Source: Paenibacillus rhizophilus (GTDB lineage Bacteria; Bacillota; Bacilli; Paenibacillales; Paenibacillaceae). Taken from it: a stretch of 64,000 bases of DNA. Positions 9,082 to 17,079 of this stretch are shown piece by piece (the stretch's first letter is position 1; each line of letters starts with the position of its first letter). The notes under the pieces were generated by a model, which worked only from the letters and a program-made list of their open reading frames with translations, ran no database searches and was not told the origin of the DNA. The position numbers and the translations under genes were made by a program. The stretch lies in contig NZ_RQPI01000001.1 of NCBI RefSeq assembly GCF_003854965.1, forward strand, positions 992,001 to 1,056,000, in the 5' to 3' direction.

Positions 9082-9936
9082 CTAGCCTTTAACGATACGC
9101 TCCTTCCAGCGGGTCATCCGGCTCTCCAAACGGACTAATAAAAAGTTGATCAAGACGCCCAGGACAGCAATAAAGATAATGCCGCCGAACATTTCGGGGA
9201 TGGCGTATCTTTCCTGGTAATAGAAAATCATGAACCCGAGTCCCCGGTCGGCGCCTAGCATTTCTGCGGCCACCAGCATCAGAATCGCGGTCGCGGCGCT
9301 GAGGCGGAGTCCGGTCAGAATGGAAGGTGTCGCCATCGGCCAGACAACCTTGGTAAACAGCCCGATTCTGGAGATGCCCATGGATCTCGCCGATTTAATC
9401 AGCAGCGGGTCCGCCTCCTTCACCCCCGATATGGTGTTCAGCAGAATCGGCCATACGGTTCCCCACAGAATGATGGCGATCTTCGATGTCTCGCCCAATC
9501 CGAAAAACAGAATGAATACCGGATAGAGGGCAAGCGTCGAAGTATTACGGCATACCTGCAGCAGCGGATCGGCGATGCGCTCGATCCGTTTGTTCCAGCC
9601 CATGAAGGTACCGACGGGGATAGAGAAGGCCACTGCTGCGAGGAATCCCAGCCCCGAACGTTCCAGGCTTTTGGCGATATGCCGGAACATCTCGCCCGAC
9701 TGAAACAGGCGCACCAGACTTCCGACGGCGTCGCTGAACGGCGGCAGCAGGAACGGATCGACAAGTCCGAGACGCGGCAGCGCCTCCCAAGCCGAGAGAA
9801 TCAGCAGCATAACGGCGGATTTCTCGGCAACAGCCTTCAGGATGGAGAGGACAGGGGTCTTTTTGCCTTTGGCCTTTGGATGAATGTAGTTCATCGGATA
9901 AGTCCGGAGCAGGATTTCATTGTCGATCTCGGGCAT
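9082..9936 (-). CDS. ABC transporter permease, SsuC/TauC type (first gene of block C)
   Basis: A 284-residue permease with a longer N-terminus than its paralogue at 7155-7937, about six helices and the EAA loop ARSMGISRIGLFTKVVWP. A GGAAG ribosome site precedes the ATG. It is the first gene of block C. Directly upstream is a strong terminator hairpin whose T-run ends 32 bases before the start codon, leaving no room for a promoter between them, so expression must involve readthrough or antitermination. It probably pairs with the other permease, the binding protein and the SsuB-like ATPase of block B. Confidence 0.88.
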   Translation of the reverse strand: MPEIDNEILLRTYPMNYIHPKAKGKKTPVLSILKAVAEKSAVMLLILSAWEALPRLGLVDPFLLPPFSDAVGSLVRLFQSGEMFRHIAKSLERSGLGFLAAVAFSIPVGTFMGWNKRIERIADPLLQVCRNTSTLALYPVFILFFGLGETSKIAIILWGTVWPILLNTISGVKEADPLLIKSARSMGISRIGLFTKVVWPMATPSILTGLRLSAATAILMLVAAEMLGADRGLGFMIFYYQERYAIPEMFGGIIFIAVLGVLINFLLVRLESRMTRWKERIVKG

Positions 9937-9968
9937 TTACTTTCACTTCCTTTCTTTTTGTATTTATT

Positions 9969-10011
9969 AAAAAAGGTCAAGCTCGCCGGATGGAAATCGG
10001 CTGCTTGACCT
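9969..10011 (-). terminator. Leader terminator/attenuator ahead of block C
   Basis: Perfect outer stem AGGTCAAGC/GCTTGACCT with an internal GCC/GGC pair, followed by six T on the minus strand. It may end the block B transcript (the cysteine synthase ends at 10129). Because its T-run ends only 32 bases before the next start codon it must also be crossed to express block C, so it behaves as an attenuator or partial terminator. Confidence 0.75.
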
Positions 10012-10018
10012 CTTTTGG

Positions 10019-10120
10019 AAAAGTGGGCTGCAAAGAATAACTGCACTTTTTAATTAGTAATCTTATCTAATTAGTCAGTTTTAAGGCACAATTATAGACT
10101 TAGCAAATCAAGTTTGAATC
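10019..10120 (-). promoter_or_regulatory. Candidate promoter and leader hairpin for block C
   Basis: On the minus strand a TATAAT lies at 10096-10091 with no good -35 box 17 bases upstream, which suggests an activator-dependent promoter. Downstream, AAAAGTG/CACTTTT (10019-10050) can form a hairpin before the terminator hairpin at 9974-10011. Two similar ACTAATTA segments lie between. The promoter call is weak and the hairpin is read directly from the sequence. Confidence 0.4.
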
Positions 10121-10128
10121 ATATACGG

Positions 10129-11052
10129 TCAAAAAACATCCATGCTCAAATACCGCTCACCTGTGTCGGGCGCCATGCACAGCACTCTCTTGCCGGGGCC
10201 GAGCCTGTCCGCAACCTGCAATCCGGCCCACACCGCCGCACCGGAGGAAGGCCCTACAAGCAGACCTTCCCTGCGGGCAAGATCCCTCATGGCCACAAGC
10301 GCGTCATCATCCGATACCTGAACAATCTCGTCGTATACACTAGTATTCAGCACGGCAGGAATAAAGCCTGGACCGGTTCCGACAAGCTTGTTCGGCCCTG
10401 CCTTCCCGCCGGAGAGTACTGGAGAGCCCTTGGGCTCGACTACGTAAATAGAAATTCCGGGAATCAAACGTCTCAGCGTTTCTCCGACTCCTGTAATCGT
10501 TCCCCCGGTACCGGCGCACGCCACGAAAGCGTCCAGCCTTCCTTCCGTCTGCTCCACGATTTCCAGCGCTGTTGTCGTCCGATGGCTGTCGGGGTTGGCG
10601 CTGTTCTCGAATTGATGGAGCATGAGACTTCCTGGAATTTCTTCATGCAGCCTGATGGCCCGGGCAATGGCCCCCTTCATACCTTCCGCAACCGGCGTAA
10701 GCACCACCTTCGCACCGTAGGCTTTCAATATACTGACTCGTTCGTTCGTCATATTGTCAGTCATGACAATAATCGCCGAGTATCCCCTGGCGGCGGCGTT
10801 CATTGCGATTCCAATTCCCGTATTGCCGCTTGTCGGTTCGATGATCGTGCTCCCCGGCCGCAGTTTTCCCGTTTGTTCCGCTCTTAGAATCATGTTGTAA
10901 GCCGCCCGATCCTTAATACTTCCGGAAGGATTGAAAGATTCCAGTTTAACGAGAACCTCCGCAATATTTTTTCTGGCCAATCGCTGCAATCTCACCACCG
11001 GTGTATTCCCGATCAGATCCGTAATGCTGTTCACAACATGCGCTCTTGTCAT
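10129..11052 (-). CDS. cysK: Cysteine synthase family PLP enzyme (copy 1)
   Basis: A 307-residue fold-type II PLP enzyme of the O-acetylserine sulfhydrylase family, which makes cysteine from O-acetylserine and sulfide; relatives use other thiols or serine derivatives. Seen are the N-terminal DLIGNTPVVRL, the PLP lysine K47 in SGSIKDR, the substrate loop TSGNTGIG and the phosphate loop GTGGTITG. The start at 11052 is chosen because AAGGAG lies 6 bases upstream; an in-frame extension to 11130 lacks a ribosome site. It is the last gene of block B, after the NifH-like gene, and is clearly different from the copy at 15928. It may capture sulfur released by the reductase. Confidence 0.9.
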   Translation of the reverse strand: MTRAHVVNSITDLIGNTPVVRLQRLARKNIAEVLVKLESFNPSGSIKDRAAYNMILRAEQTGKLRPGSTIIEPTSGNTGIGIAMNAAARGYSAIIVMTDNMTNERVSILKAYGAKVVLTPVAEGMKGAIARAIRLHEEIPGSLMLHQFENSANPDSHRTTTALEIVEQTEGRLDAFVACAGTGGTITGVGETLRRLIPGISIYVVEPKGSPVLSGGKAGPNKLVGTGPGFIPAVLNTSVYDEIVQVSDDDALVAMRDLARREGLLVGPSSGAAVWAGLQVADRLGPGKRVLCMAPDTGERYLSMDVF

Positions 11053-11136
11053 CCGATGCTCCTTCTTGTTAAAGACCGCTCCAGACGCCGACAATGGAAA
11101 ATTCTCCTGATATGGAGCCCCGATATGCATACGGAA

Positions 11137-12015
11137 TTATAGATTGCCTGCCGCGGCCGGGGCGATCAGGCCGGATTCCAGCGCCACCAGTTGTTTCCCC
11201 CACTCGGCCGCCCACTGTCTTAACTCACTGGTCTCCATAGGGGCCGGCACCTTGGACTCGGTATGGTTAATAATTTTTTGGGCCAGCGATTTATACACCT
11301 TTGCCTGATTGGAATCGGGATCCGCTTCGATGGTTGTCTTGCCCTGCAGTTCAGCTTGGGTCACCGAAACCGAGCGCGGAACATATTCCATCACCTGGGT
11401 ATGGGTGCGGGCAACGAAATCATCCACGATGTCTTTGGCATAAGGAGCGTTAATGGAATTGGCTATGACCCCGCCCAAAAGTGCGCCGCCTTCGGTAGAA
11501 TATTTATGAATACCTTTAAACAGGTTGTTGGCCGCATAAATTGCCATGAAATCGGCAGAGGTAACTGTAAATACATGCTCTGCAATGCCTTCCCGAACAG
11601 GAACAGCAAACCCACCGCAAACTACATCACCCAGAACGTCGTAAATGACATAATCCAGATCTAATTCTTCAAATACCTTCTGCTGCTTCAGCAAAGATAC
11701 AGATGTAATAATTCCCCGTCCAGCGCAGCCGACTCCGGGAGCCGGTCCTCCCGCTTCGACACAATAAATGCCATTAAAGCCTTCAAATATAACATCATGC
11801 GCTCTTACAATCTGTTTATCCCTCAGCGTATCCAGCACAGTGGGAATATACTCGCCGCCGCGCAGCGTGTTGGTCGAATCGCTCTTCGGATCGCAGCCGA
11901 ACTGCATCACCTTGTAGCCCGCCACGGACAGAGCCGCGCTAATGTTAGAGGTTGTTGTTGACTTTCCTATTCCCCCCTTGCCGTAGATTGCAATTTGTTT
12001 TATTTTTTTAGCCAT
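11137..12015 (-). CDS. NifH-like Fe protein (nitrogenase-like reductase component)
   Basis: A 292-residue NifH/BchL/CfbC-family ATPase. A homodimer with one bridging [4Fe-4S] cluster passes electrons to the DK-like component with ATP hydrolysis. The P-loop GKGGIGKS lies at 12-19, followed by switch region DPKSDST. The cluster cysteines are C97 in VGCAGRG and C133 in VVCGGF, nearly identical in position to NifH C97 and C132. The Arg corresponding to the ADP-ribosylation site is present as AGRGI. The C-terminal tail of about 30 residues is divergent. Gene order is K-D-ATPase-H, not the usual H-D-K. It is the electron donor for the NifDK-like proteins by inference from the operon. Confidence 0.92.
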   Translation of the reverse strand: MAKKIKQIAIYGKGGIGKSTTTSNISAALSVAGYKVMQFGCDPKSDSTNTLRGGEYIPTVLDTLRDKQIVRAHDVIFEGFNGIYCVEAGGPAPGVGCAGRGIITSVSLLKQQKVFEELDLDYVIYDVLGDVVCGGFAVPVREGIAEHVFTVTSADFMAIYAANNLFKGIHKYSTEGGALLGGVIANSINAPYAKDIVDDFVARTHTQVMEYVPRSVSVTQAELQGKTTIEADPDSNQAKVYKSLAQKIINHTESKVPAPMETSELRQWAAEWGKQLVALESGLIAPAAAGNL

Positions 12016-12093
12016 TAATCTGCACTCCTTCTCTGTTATACGCTTTTTTAAGATTTGAATGGAGACGCCGCTGTACCGTATCCCCGGGGAAGA

Positions 12094-12969
12094 TTATAAC
12101 GCTGCCGATGAGGATAGCTGCTCGGCGAGCTCAAGCGGCGCTTGAACCGGAGCCTGCTGGGGTGCCGGTTTGACTGCGGCCGTCTCTCCCTGCAGAAGTT
12201 CCCATACCCGGTGACGGATCCAACTGAAGTCGGCGGTGGATTGCACATCCCCTACACGTCTGGGACGGGGCAGGGAAACAGGAACAATTTCGCGGACTCT
12301 GCCCGGATTGGGCGACATGACAACGACCCGATCGGCTAGAGCGACGGCTTCATCAATGCTGTGGGTAACAAACACAATCGTCTTTCCTGTACGCTCCCAG
12401 ATTTGCAGCAGCTCATCCTGAAGAGTCTCCCGGGTCTGGGCATCCACCGCCGCAAACGGTTCGTCCATGAGCAGAACTTCAGGGTCATACGCCAGGGCCC
12501 GGGCAATGGCTACCCGCTGCTTCATCCCGCCTGACAGTTCATAAGGATAACGGTCGCCGTAGCCGCTTAATCCGACAAGCTCCAGATACCGGTCGCTGAT
12601 GGCTTTTCGATCTTTTTTAGGAACCTTTTTGATTTCCAGACCAAATTCCACATTGCGGCGAACCGTTCGCCAGGGAAATAAAGCATATCCCTGCATGACG
12701 ATCCCTCTATCCAGCGCAGGACCCGTAATTTTCTTACCATCAATGAACAATTCGCCTTCTGTCGGCACGGCAAGCCCGGCCATAAGATCCAGCAATGTCG
12801 ATTTTCCGCAGCCGCTCGGTCCCACAATAGTCAGGAACTCACCGGGTTTTACATTCAGTTCCACATCCTGCAAAGCGGTAAATTCTTTCTTCTCCTCTTC
12901 CGTATTCCGCCGGATCGAATACTTGCGGGTTACCCCGCTTATTTTAATTTTCGCTTCAGTTGCAGACAT
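12094..12969 (-). CDS. ABC transporter ATPase, SsuB/TauB type
   Basis: A 291-residue ABC ATPase of the nitrate/sulfonate/taurine importer family. Walker A GPSGCGKST, signature LSGGMKQR, Walker B LLMDEPFAAVD and the H-loop FVTHSIDEAV are all intact. A C-terminal extension rich in Pro, Ala and Gln follows the ATPase core. The start at 12969 gives an 8-base gap from GGAGGGG. The gene lies between the NifD-like (41 bases upstream) and NifH-like (78 bases downstream) genes, while the matching permeases and binding protein are in block C, about 2.2 kb downstream. This placement ties substrate import to the reductase at the level of transcription. Confidence 0.92.
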   Translation of the reverse strand: MSATEAKIKISGVTRKYSIRRNTEEEKKEFTALQDVELNVKPGEFLTIVGPSGCGKSTLLDLMAGLAVPTEGELFIDGKKITGPALDRGIVMQGYALFPWRTVRRNVEFGLEIKKVPKKDRKAISDRYLELVGLSGYGDRYPYELSGGMKQRVAIARALAYDPEVLLMDEPFAAVDAQTRETLQDELLQIWERTGKTIVFVTHSIDEAVALADRVVVMSPNPGRVREIVPVSLPRPRRVGDVQSTADFSWIRHRVWELLQGETAAVKPAPQQAPVQAPLELAEQLSSSAAL

Positions 12970-13010
12970 CTCCATTTCCCCTCCCATTTAATTGTTCAAT
13001 TAATCGCAAG

Positions 13011-14549
13011 CTATCCAATGCGGGCAGCTATGCTGGCCGAATCGTCAATATACGTGAACGGGTCCTGCTCGTACCAGCTATCCCGGTAAGGCAATCTCGT
13101 ATTTTTGCCCAGGTTTTTGTTAAATGACGCATTTTTCAAAATACGGCTAACCCGCGTTGCCACCTCATACACACCTTTATATCCTAAATAGTCGTCGCTT
13201 TGTCCGAACAGCGGGAAGATCGGATATCCCTGCTTGGCCGCCGAGCCATTAACGCCGATATGCCCAACGAATAAATCGGGAGTAATTTTGCTGAGCAGAT
13301 TTGCCTGCTCGAACACCTGGCCCGAACCGATATTAAAGATCGCTTTTTCCGAATTGGGAACATCCTCCAAATATTCATCCAGGAGAATCTCGCCGTATTT
13401 GTCGAAGTGATAACCCCGGAGTCCAAGGATCTCAAATCCGAGATTATGCAGCAGTTCCGCAGTAGTCAGAATCCGCACCTCGCCGCCGGTGAGAAACGCG
13501 GTCTTCCCTTTGAACTCTGCTTTAAACGGTTCAATCGCCTGTTTCAGCTCCGCCGTCTCGGCTGCAATCAGCTTCTCGGTCTGCTCCTCGATCCCGAAGA
13601 AGGAGGCGATATCGCGCAGCCATTTGTTGGTGTTGGCAATGCCGATCGGAATGGTCCGCAGCACATAAGGAATACCGTACATTTGCTTGAAATGCTCTAC
13701 GAAATAATCGTCATGCGTTGCGCAGATACTGACATTAAGAGCCGCTTCATGCGCATAGGTAAAATCATCAGGGTGCGAATACGAGGGCAAAATCCGAACG
13801 TTGAGATCAAGCGCCTTGAGCAATCGCACCAGTTCTTCCTCATCAATACGGCTCATCGAACCGACATTGAGCAGATTGACCGTTTTGCTGATTTTGGCCT
13901 GATGCTCGATCTCTTCCTCCGGTGTACGGATGACCGCAGGTTTCGCGGTATTGTCCTCGCCCACTAAATTGCGGATCAGACCGTGATAGACGGAGTCATA
14001 GGCCGTTGCCTGAATTTTCGTCTTGAAGCCTTCGCAGTGGATCGGTACGATCTTGGCCGATACCTGCTTTTGCAAATCATCCAGAATCCCGTCAATATCG
14101 TCGCCAATCAAGGCCGGAACACAGCTGTTAAAAACAAGAATCGCGCTTGGCCGAAATTCACGCTCAGCTTTGAGCACGGCCTGTCTCAGCTTGGCTTCGC
14201 CTCCGCTGATCACATCCACCTCGCTAAGGTTGGTGTTAATCCACCGCAGGCCGACCGCCGATTCCTGACGCAGTTTCTGGAACACTTTGTTAATCCCAGC
14301 GTTCTGAATCAGGTTGCCGCCGCAGCCGATCGGGCTGTGAATGACCATAACCGCGTCGCGCATCGAGCTGATCATGCCCAGACTGAGATTAAGCTGGCAG
14401 CCCTGGGTTTGAGAGAAGGTGCGTTTGCTGGCGTAGAGACAGCCTTTCTTTGATTCTGTGGACAGATCTCCGCACGTTCCTCCGTAGGCCTGGCAGGCCA
14501 TCAGCCGGTCTTCACGCACCGGTGGTACTTTATGTTTAATGTAATCCAT
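13011..14549 (-). CDS. NifD-like nitrogenase component 1 alpha subunit
   Basis: A 512-residue member of the nitrogenase component 1 family. The P-cluster cysteines of the alpha subunit are all present: C51 (TQGCQL), C76 (PIGCGG) and C143 (NSCVPALIGDD). The cofactor-ligand region is kept as LNVSIC (C276), matching NifD Cys275. By eye, NifD Gln191 is kept (Q180 after HCEGFKTKI), His195 becomes Tyr184, and His442 in PYHGYDG becomes Leu455 in DYLGYKG. Three extra N-terminal cysteines (C19, C26, C37) precede the core. This pattern argues for a P-cluster protein with a modified cofactor site and a substrate other than dinitrogen. A methylthio-alkane-reductase-type role is possible. Confidence 0.9.
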   Translation of the reverse strand: MDYIKHKVPPVREDRLMACQAYGGTCGDLSTESKKGCLYASKRTFSQTQGCQLNLSLGMISSMRDAVMVIHSPIGCGGNLIQNAGINKVFQKLRQESAVGLRWINTNLSEVDVISGGEAKLRQAVLKAEREFRPSAILVFNSCVPALIGDDIDGILDDLQKQVSAKIVPIHCEGFKTKIQATAYDSVYHGLIRNLVGEDNTAKPAVIRTPEEEIEHQAKISKTVNLLNVGSMSRIDEEELVRLLKALDLNVRILPSYSHPDDFTYAHEAALNVSICATHDDYFVEHFKQMYGIPYVLRTIPIGIANTNKWLRDIASFFGIEEQTEKLIAAETAELKQAIEPFKAEFKGKTAFLTGGEVRILTTAELLHNLGFEILGLRGYHFDKYGEILLDEYLEDVPNSEKAIFNIGSGQVFEQANLLSKITPDLFVGHIGVNGSAAKQGYPIFPLFGQSDDYLGYKGVYEVATRVSRILKNASFNKNLGKNTRLPYRDSWYEQDPFTYIDDSASIAARIG

Positions 14550-14590
14550 TGAACAAGCCTCCTTTTTTTATATGAAAATGTTGCGTCTCA

Positions 14591-15931
14591 TTAACGATGA
14601 GCGACAACCAGACTGAGCACGTCCTCGGCAAGAGTAAGCCCGCCGGAATATCCCACATATGCCCGGTTCAGCACTACCCGGTTGGAGATGGGATAAGTGA
14701 CCGGAAGCAGTGGCACTTTGAACTGTTCCGCCGTATCGCGTTCCATGACGCTTCCGATGATGACTCCCGGGGCGAAGCCTTTGTGATATTTTTGACCTTG
14801 ATTCTGCGGCCAATGGCGATTGATGTAGCCTACGACGCTTGAGGCATCCTCGTCGAACACAATTTCCGGACGAAGCCCGGATTCGTATTCTCCGAATGAA
14901 GCAAGGACCCGTTCCTTCTGCTCCTCCCCCAAAATGTCGGTAATCACAACAAGTTCAGGGAGCCAGCCGATATCATCGGAAAGAAACCGCGTCACGGCCT
15001 GCGTATAATTGGGATCGCCGACCACGGTGGCGTACCGCTGGAAATCCAGATCGTTGTATACATCAGCCAATCGCTCCAGGTAGGGGTAATAGGCCTTTCT
15101 TTCTTCCTGGATCAATTTCTCGACCTTGATTTCATCGACGCCGAGAGCTTTACCGACTGTACGAAGAAACCGCGAAGTCCCGTGATCCCCGATCGGCAAA
15201 GGGACCGTAATATAGGGAACACCGTGCACTTCTTCAAATACTTTGGCCGCTTCGATTCCGTACGCATCTGACACGACGATATTCAGGCTTGCCTTTCCGG
15301 AATTTTTCAGGTTCTCCAAAGTCTCGCCCTGGCCAAAGAAGGTATTGGTCTCATAGCCCAATTTCTTCAGCAAACTTTTCAATACGCCGAGGTTGCCTTT
15401 CCAGAATACATCCTGCATGGGAACGACTCCCCATAAATTCACCGTCCCGGCATCTTTGACCGGAGCCGGTTCTACAAAGTCGCGGAACAAGGTTTCGAGC
15501 ACCAGCTCGTAACCGTAATAGGAATTCCCCTTAAAGCTGACCGTTTCCGCTGCCAGAACAGGTAATTTTTCACCCTTGAAACGTTTAGTTACCGCATGAA
15601 CATTGTCGCCGATCATTTCGACCATGCAGCCTGTTACTACAAAATACAAATCCCCATCCATTACCTTCAGTGTGTTCTCGATCTGTTCCTGCAGCCGGCC
15701 TTCGCCGCCGAACACAATGTCCCTCTCGGATACGTTCGAGCTTGGGAGCGCCTGTCCGCCGCAATAATTGCCGCCGTTATACCCCGAAGCTCCGCTTAAC
15801 GCTCCCGCCAGATTTCCGCCGCAGCCGGAAGAGGAATGGAGAATCGGAATCGCCCGGGGCAGCGATTGGATGGTGCCGATCGCGCCGCCAAGGGCGCACA
15901 CATAACGCGGTCTCTCAATTACTTTACTCAT
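14591..15931 (-). CDS. NifK-like nitrogenase component 1 beta subunit
   Basis: A 446-residue beta-type subunit. The three P-cluster cysteines are C12 (YVCALGGA), C37 (SSGCGGN) and C102 ([10 protein letters not shown]), aligning with NifK C70, C95 and C153. The C-terminus has the NifK-type tail [18 protein letters not shown]. The N-terminus is about 55 residues shorter than in NifK of Azotobacter, so the arm that clamps NifD is missing, as in other nitrogenase-like reductases. Its ATG overlaps the stop of the upstream cysteine synthase by 4 bases (translational coupling), and the NifD-like gene follows after 41 bases. Together with NifD it supplies six Cys, enough for one P-cluster per dimer. 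Confidence 0.9.
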   Translation of the reverse strand: MSKVIERPRYVCALGGAIGTIQSLPRAIPILHSSSGCGGNLAGALSGASGYNGGNYCGGQALPSSNVSERDIVFGGEGRLQEQIENTLKVMDGDLYFVVTGCMVEMIGDNVHAVTKRFKGEKLPVLAAETVSFKGNSYYGYELVLETLFRDFVEPAPVKDAGTVNLWGVVPMQDVFWKGNLGVLKSLLKKLGYETNTFFGQGETLENLKNSGKASLNIVVSDAYGIEAAKVFEEVHGVPYITVPLPIGDHGTSRFLRTVGKALGVDEIKVEKLIQEERKAYYPYLERLADVYNDLDFQRYATVVGDPNYTQAVTRFLSDDIGWLPELVVITDILGEEQKERVLASFGEYESGLRPEIVFDEDASSVVGYINRHWPQNQGQKYHKGFAPGVIIGSVMERDTAEQFKVPLLPVTYPISNRVVLNRAYVGYSGGLTLAEDVLSLVVAHR

Positions 15932-16884
15932 GACAAACCTCCTGCCTGCGCCGGTTCCTGAAACAATACGGTGGATAAGTAGCGTTCGCCTGTATCCGGC
16001 AGCAGGACGACGATATTTTTGCCTTTATTCTCTTTCCGTTTAGCCAGCTGGGAAGCTGCAAAAACGGCTGCGCCCGAAGAAATACCCACGAGCAGCCCTT
16101 CTGTGCGGGCCAAATCCCGCGCCGTATCCAGCGCTTCCTCATTTCGAACCTTGAACACCTCATCAATGACTTCCCGGTTCAGAATGAGCGGAACAAATCC
16201 GGCGCCGAGCCCTTGAATTTGGTGCGGTCCGGGATTCCCGCCCGAGAGAACCGGAGAATTAAACGGCTCCACAGCCACTATCTTCACATCCGAATTACGT
16301 TCTTTCAGGACTTCTCCCACTCCGGTTATCGTCCCCCCGGTTCCGACTCCACTGACGAAGATATCTACTTTGCCGTCCGTATCCCGCCAGATTTCCTCGG
16401 CGGTCGTCTGGCGGTGGATTTTGGGATTGGCCGAATTGTTGAACTGCTGCAGAACGAAGGAGTTCGGCGTAATCGCCGCCAGCGCTTCCGCCTTGCGAAC
16501 AGAGCCCTTGATGCCCTCTGCTCCTGGTGTAAGCACCAGCTCGGCGCCCAGCGCCTTCAGCAGATTGCGGCGTTCCACGCTCATTGTGTCCGGCATTGTC
16601 AGGATCAGCCGGTAACCGCGGGCTGCAGCCACAAACGCAAGGGCGATTCCGGTATTGCCGCTGGTAGGCTCTATCAGGACGGTTCCAGGCCCGATCAGGC
16701 CCTGCTCCTCGGCCTCCTTGATCATGGCGTAGCCGATCCGGTCTTTTACGCTTCCCGCCGGATTGAAGTATTCCAGCTTAGCTATTACCGATGCGCCAAG
16801 CTGCTTTTCCCCGTTGAAGCCCTTGAGTTCCAAAAGTGGTGTGTTACCAATGAGATCCGTCAGTTTACTTGCGATTTTCGTCAT
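15928..16884 (-). CDS. cysK: Cysteine synthase family PLP enzyme (copy 2, first gene of block B)
   Basis: A 318-residue O-acetylserine sulfhydrylase-family PLP enzyme: [11 protein letters not shown], the PLP lysine K47 in [16 protein letters not shown] and [18 protein letters not shown] stands 9 bases before the ATG. It overlaps the NifK-like start by 4 bases, so the two are translationally coupled, which ties sulfur assimilation to the reductase. Both family signature loops are intact, so it should be active. Use of methanethiol or another acceptor instead of sulfide is possible but cannot be read from the sequence. Confidence 0.92.
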   Translation of the reverse strand: MTKIASKLTDLIGNTPLLELKGFNGEKQLGASVIAKLEYFNPAGSVKDRIGYAMIKEAEEQGLIGPGTVLIEPTSGNTGIALAFVAAARGYRLILTMPDTMSVERRNLLKALGAELVLTPGAEGIKGSVRKAEALAAITPNSFVLQQFNNSANPKIHRQTTAEEIWRDTDGKVDIFVSGVGTGGTITGVGEVLKERNSDVKIVAVEPFNSPVLSGGNPGPHQIQGLGAGFVPLILNREVIDEVFKVRNEEALDTARDLARTEGLLVGISSGAAVFAASQLAKRKENKGKNIVVLLPDTGERYLSTVLFQEPAQAGGLS

Positions 16885-16925
16885 GTTTACTTTCCTCCAT
16901 CTTAAATTTGCTAGGGCTTGCTAAT

Positions 16926-16988
16926 AAAAAGAGACTTGACCCGACCCTAAATGGTCATGTCAAGCCTCCAGTGAACTGGTTGGCTTAA
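16926..16988 (-). promoter_or_regulatory. Leader with two mutually exclusive hairpins (candidate attenuator) ahead of block B
   Basis: On the minus strand, TTAAGCC (16988-16982) can pair with GGCTTGA (16966-16960) around a CCAG-TTCA-CTGG mini-hairpin. The same GGCTTGA is the first half of a 14-bp terminator stem, GGCTTGACATGACC with GGTCGGGTCAAGTC (16946-16933), followed by TCTTTTTATT. The structures exclude each other, as in transcription attenuators. The T-run lies about 42 bases before the cysteine synthase start, too close for a promoter in between. The ligand or binding protein is unknown; no known riboswitch family was recognised. Confidence 0.6.
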
Positions 16989-17005
16989 GAGACTGACAGC
17001 TATAA

Positions 17006-17023
17006 TTGTGATAATAATCACAA
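17006..17023. promoter_or_regulatory. Fnr/Crp-type operator palindrome
   Basis: TTGTGATAATAATCACAA contains a perfect TGTGA-N6-TCACA, the consensus bound by Bacillus Fnr and by Crp. It lies between the block A terminator and the block B leader. Anaerobic control fits the oxygen-labile proteins encoded downstream. No clear -10/-35 pair is seen at a fixed distance, so whether Fnr activates or represses here is open. Confidence 0.65.
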
Positions 17024-17034
17024 AATATCCCATT

Positions 17035-17079
17035 AAAAAAGGAAGCCAAGCGCCCCATGCATGGGGGTGCTCAGCTTCC
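17035..17079 (-). terminator. Rho-independent terminator of block A
   Basis: A hairpin with GGAAGC/GCTTCC outer arms and CCCCATGCATGGGG inner pairing is followed by six T on the minus strand. It is placed 137 bases after the stop of the oxidoreductase beta subunit and separates block A from block B. Confidence 0.85.

Noticed and set aside
10129-16884. A canonical dinitrogen-fixing nif cluster
   Set aside because: The H, D and K homologues are real, but the His195 and His442 equivalents of NifD are changed, no nifB/E/N/V is present, and the neighbours are sulfur genes.
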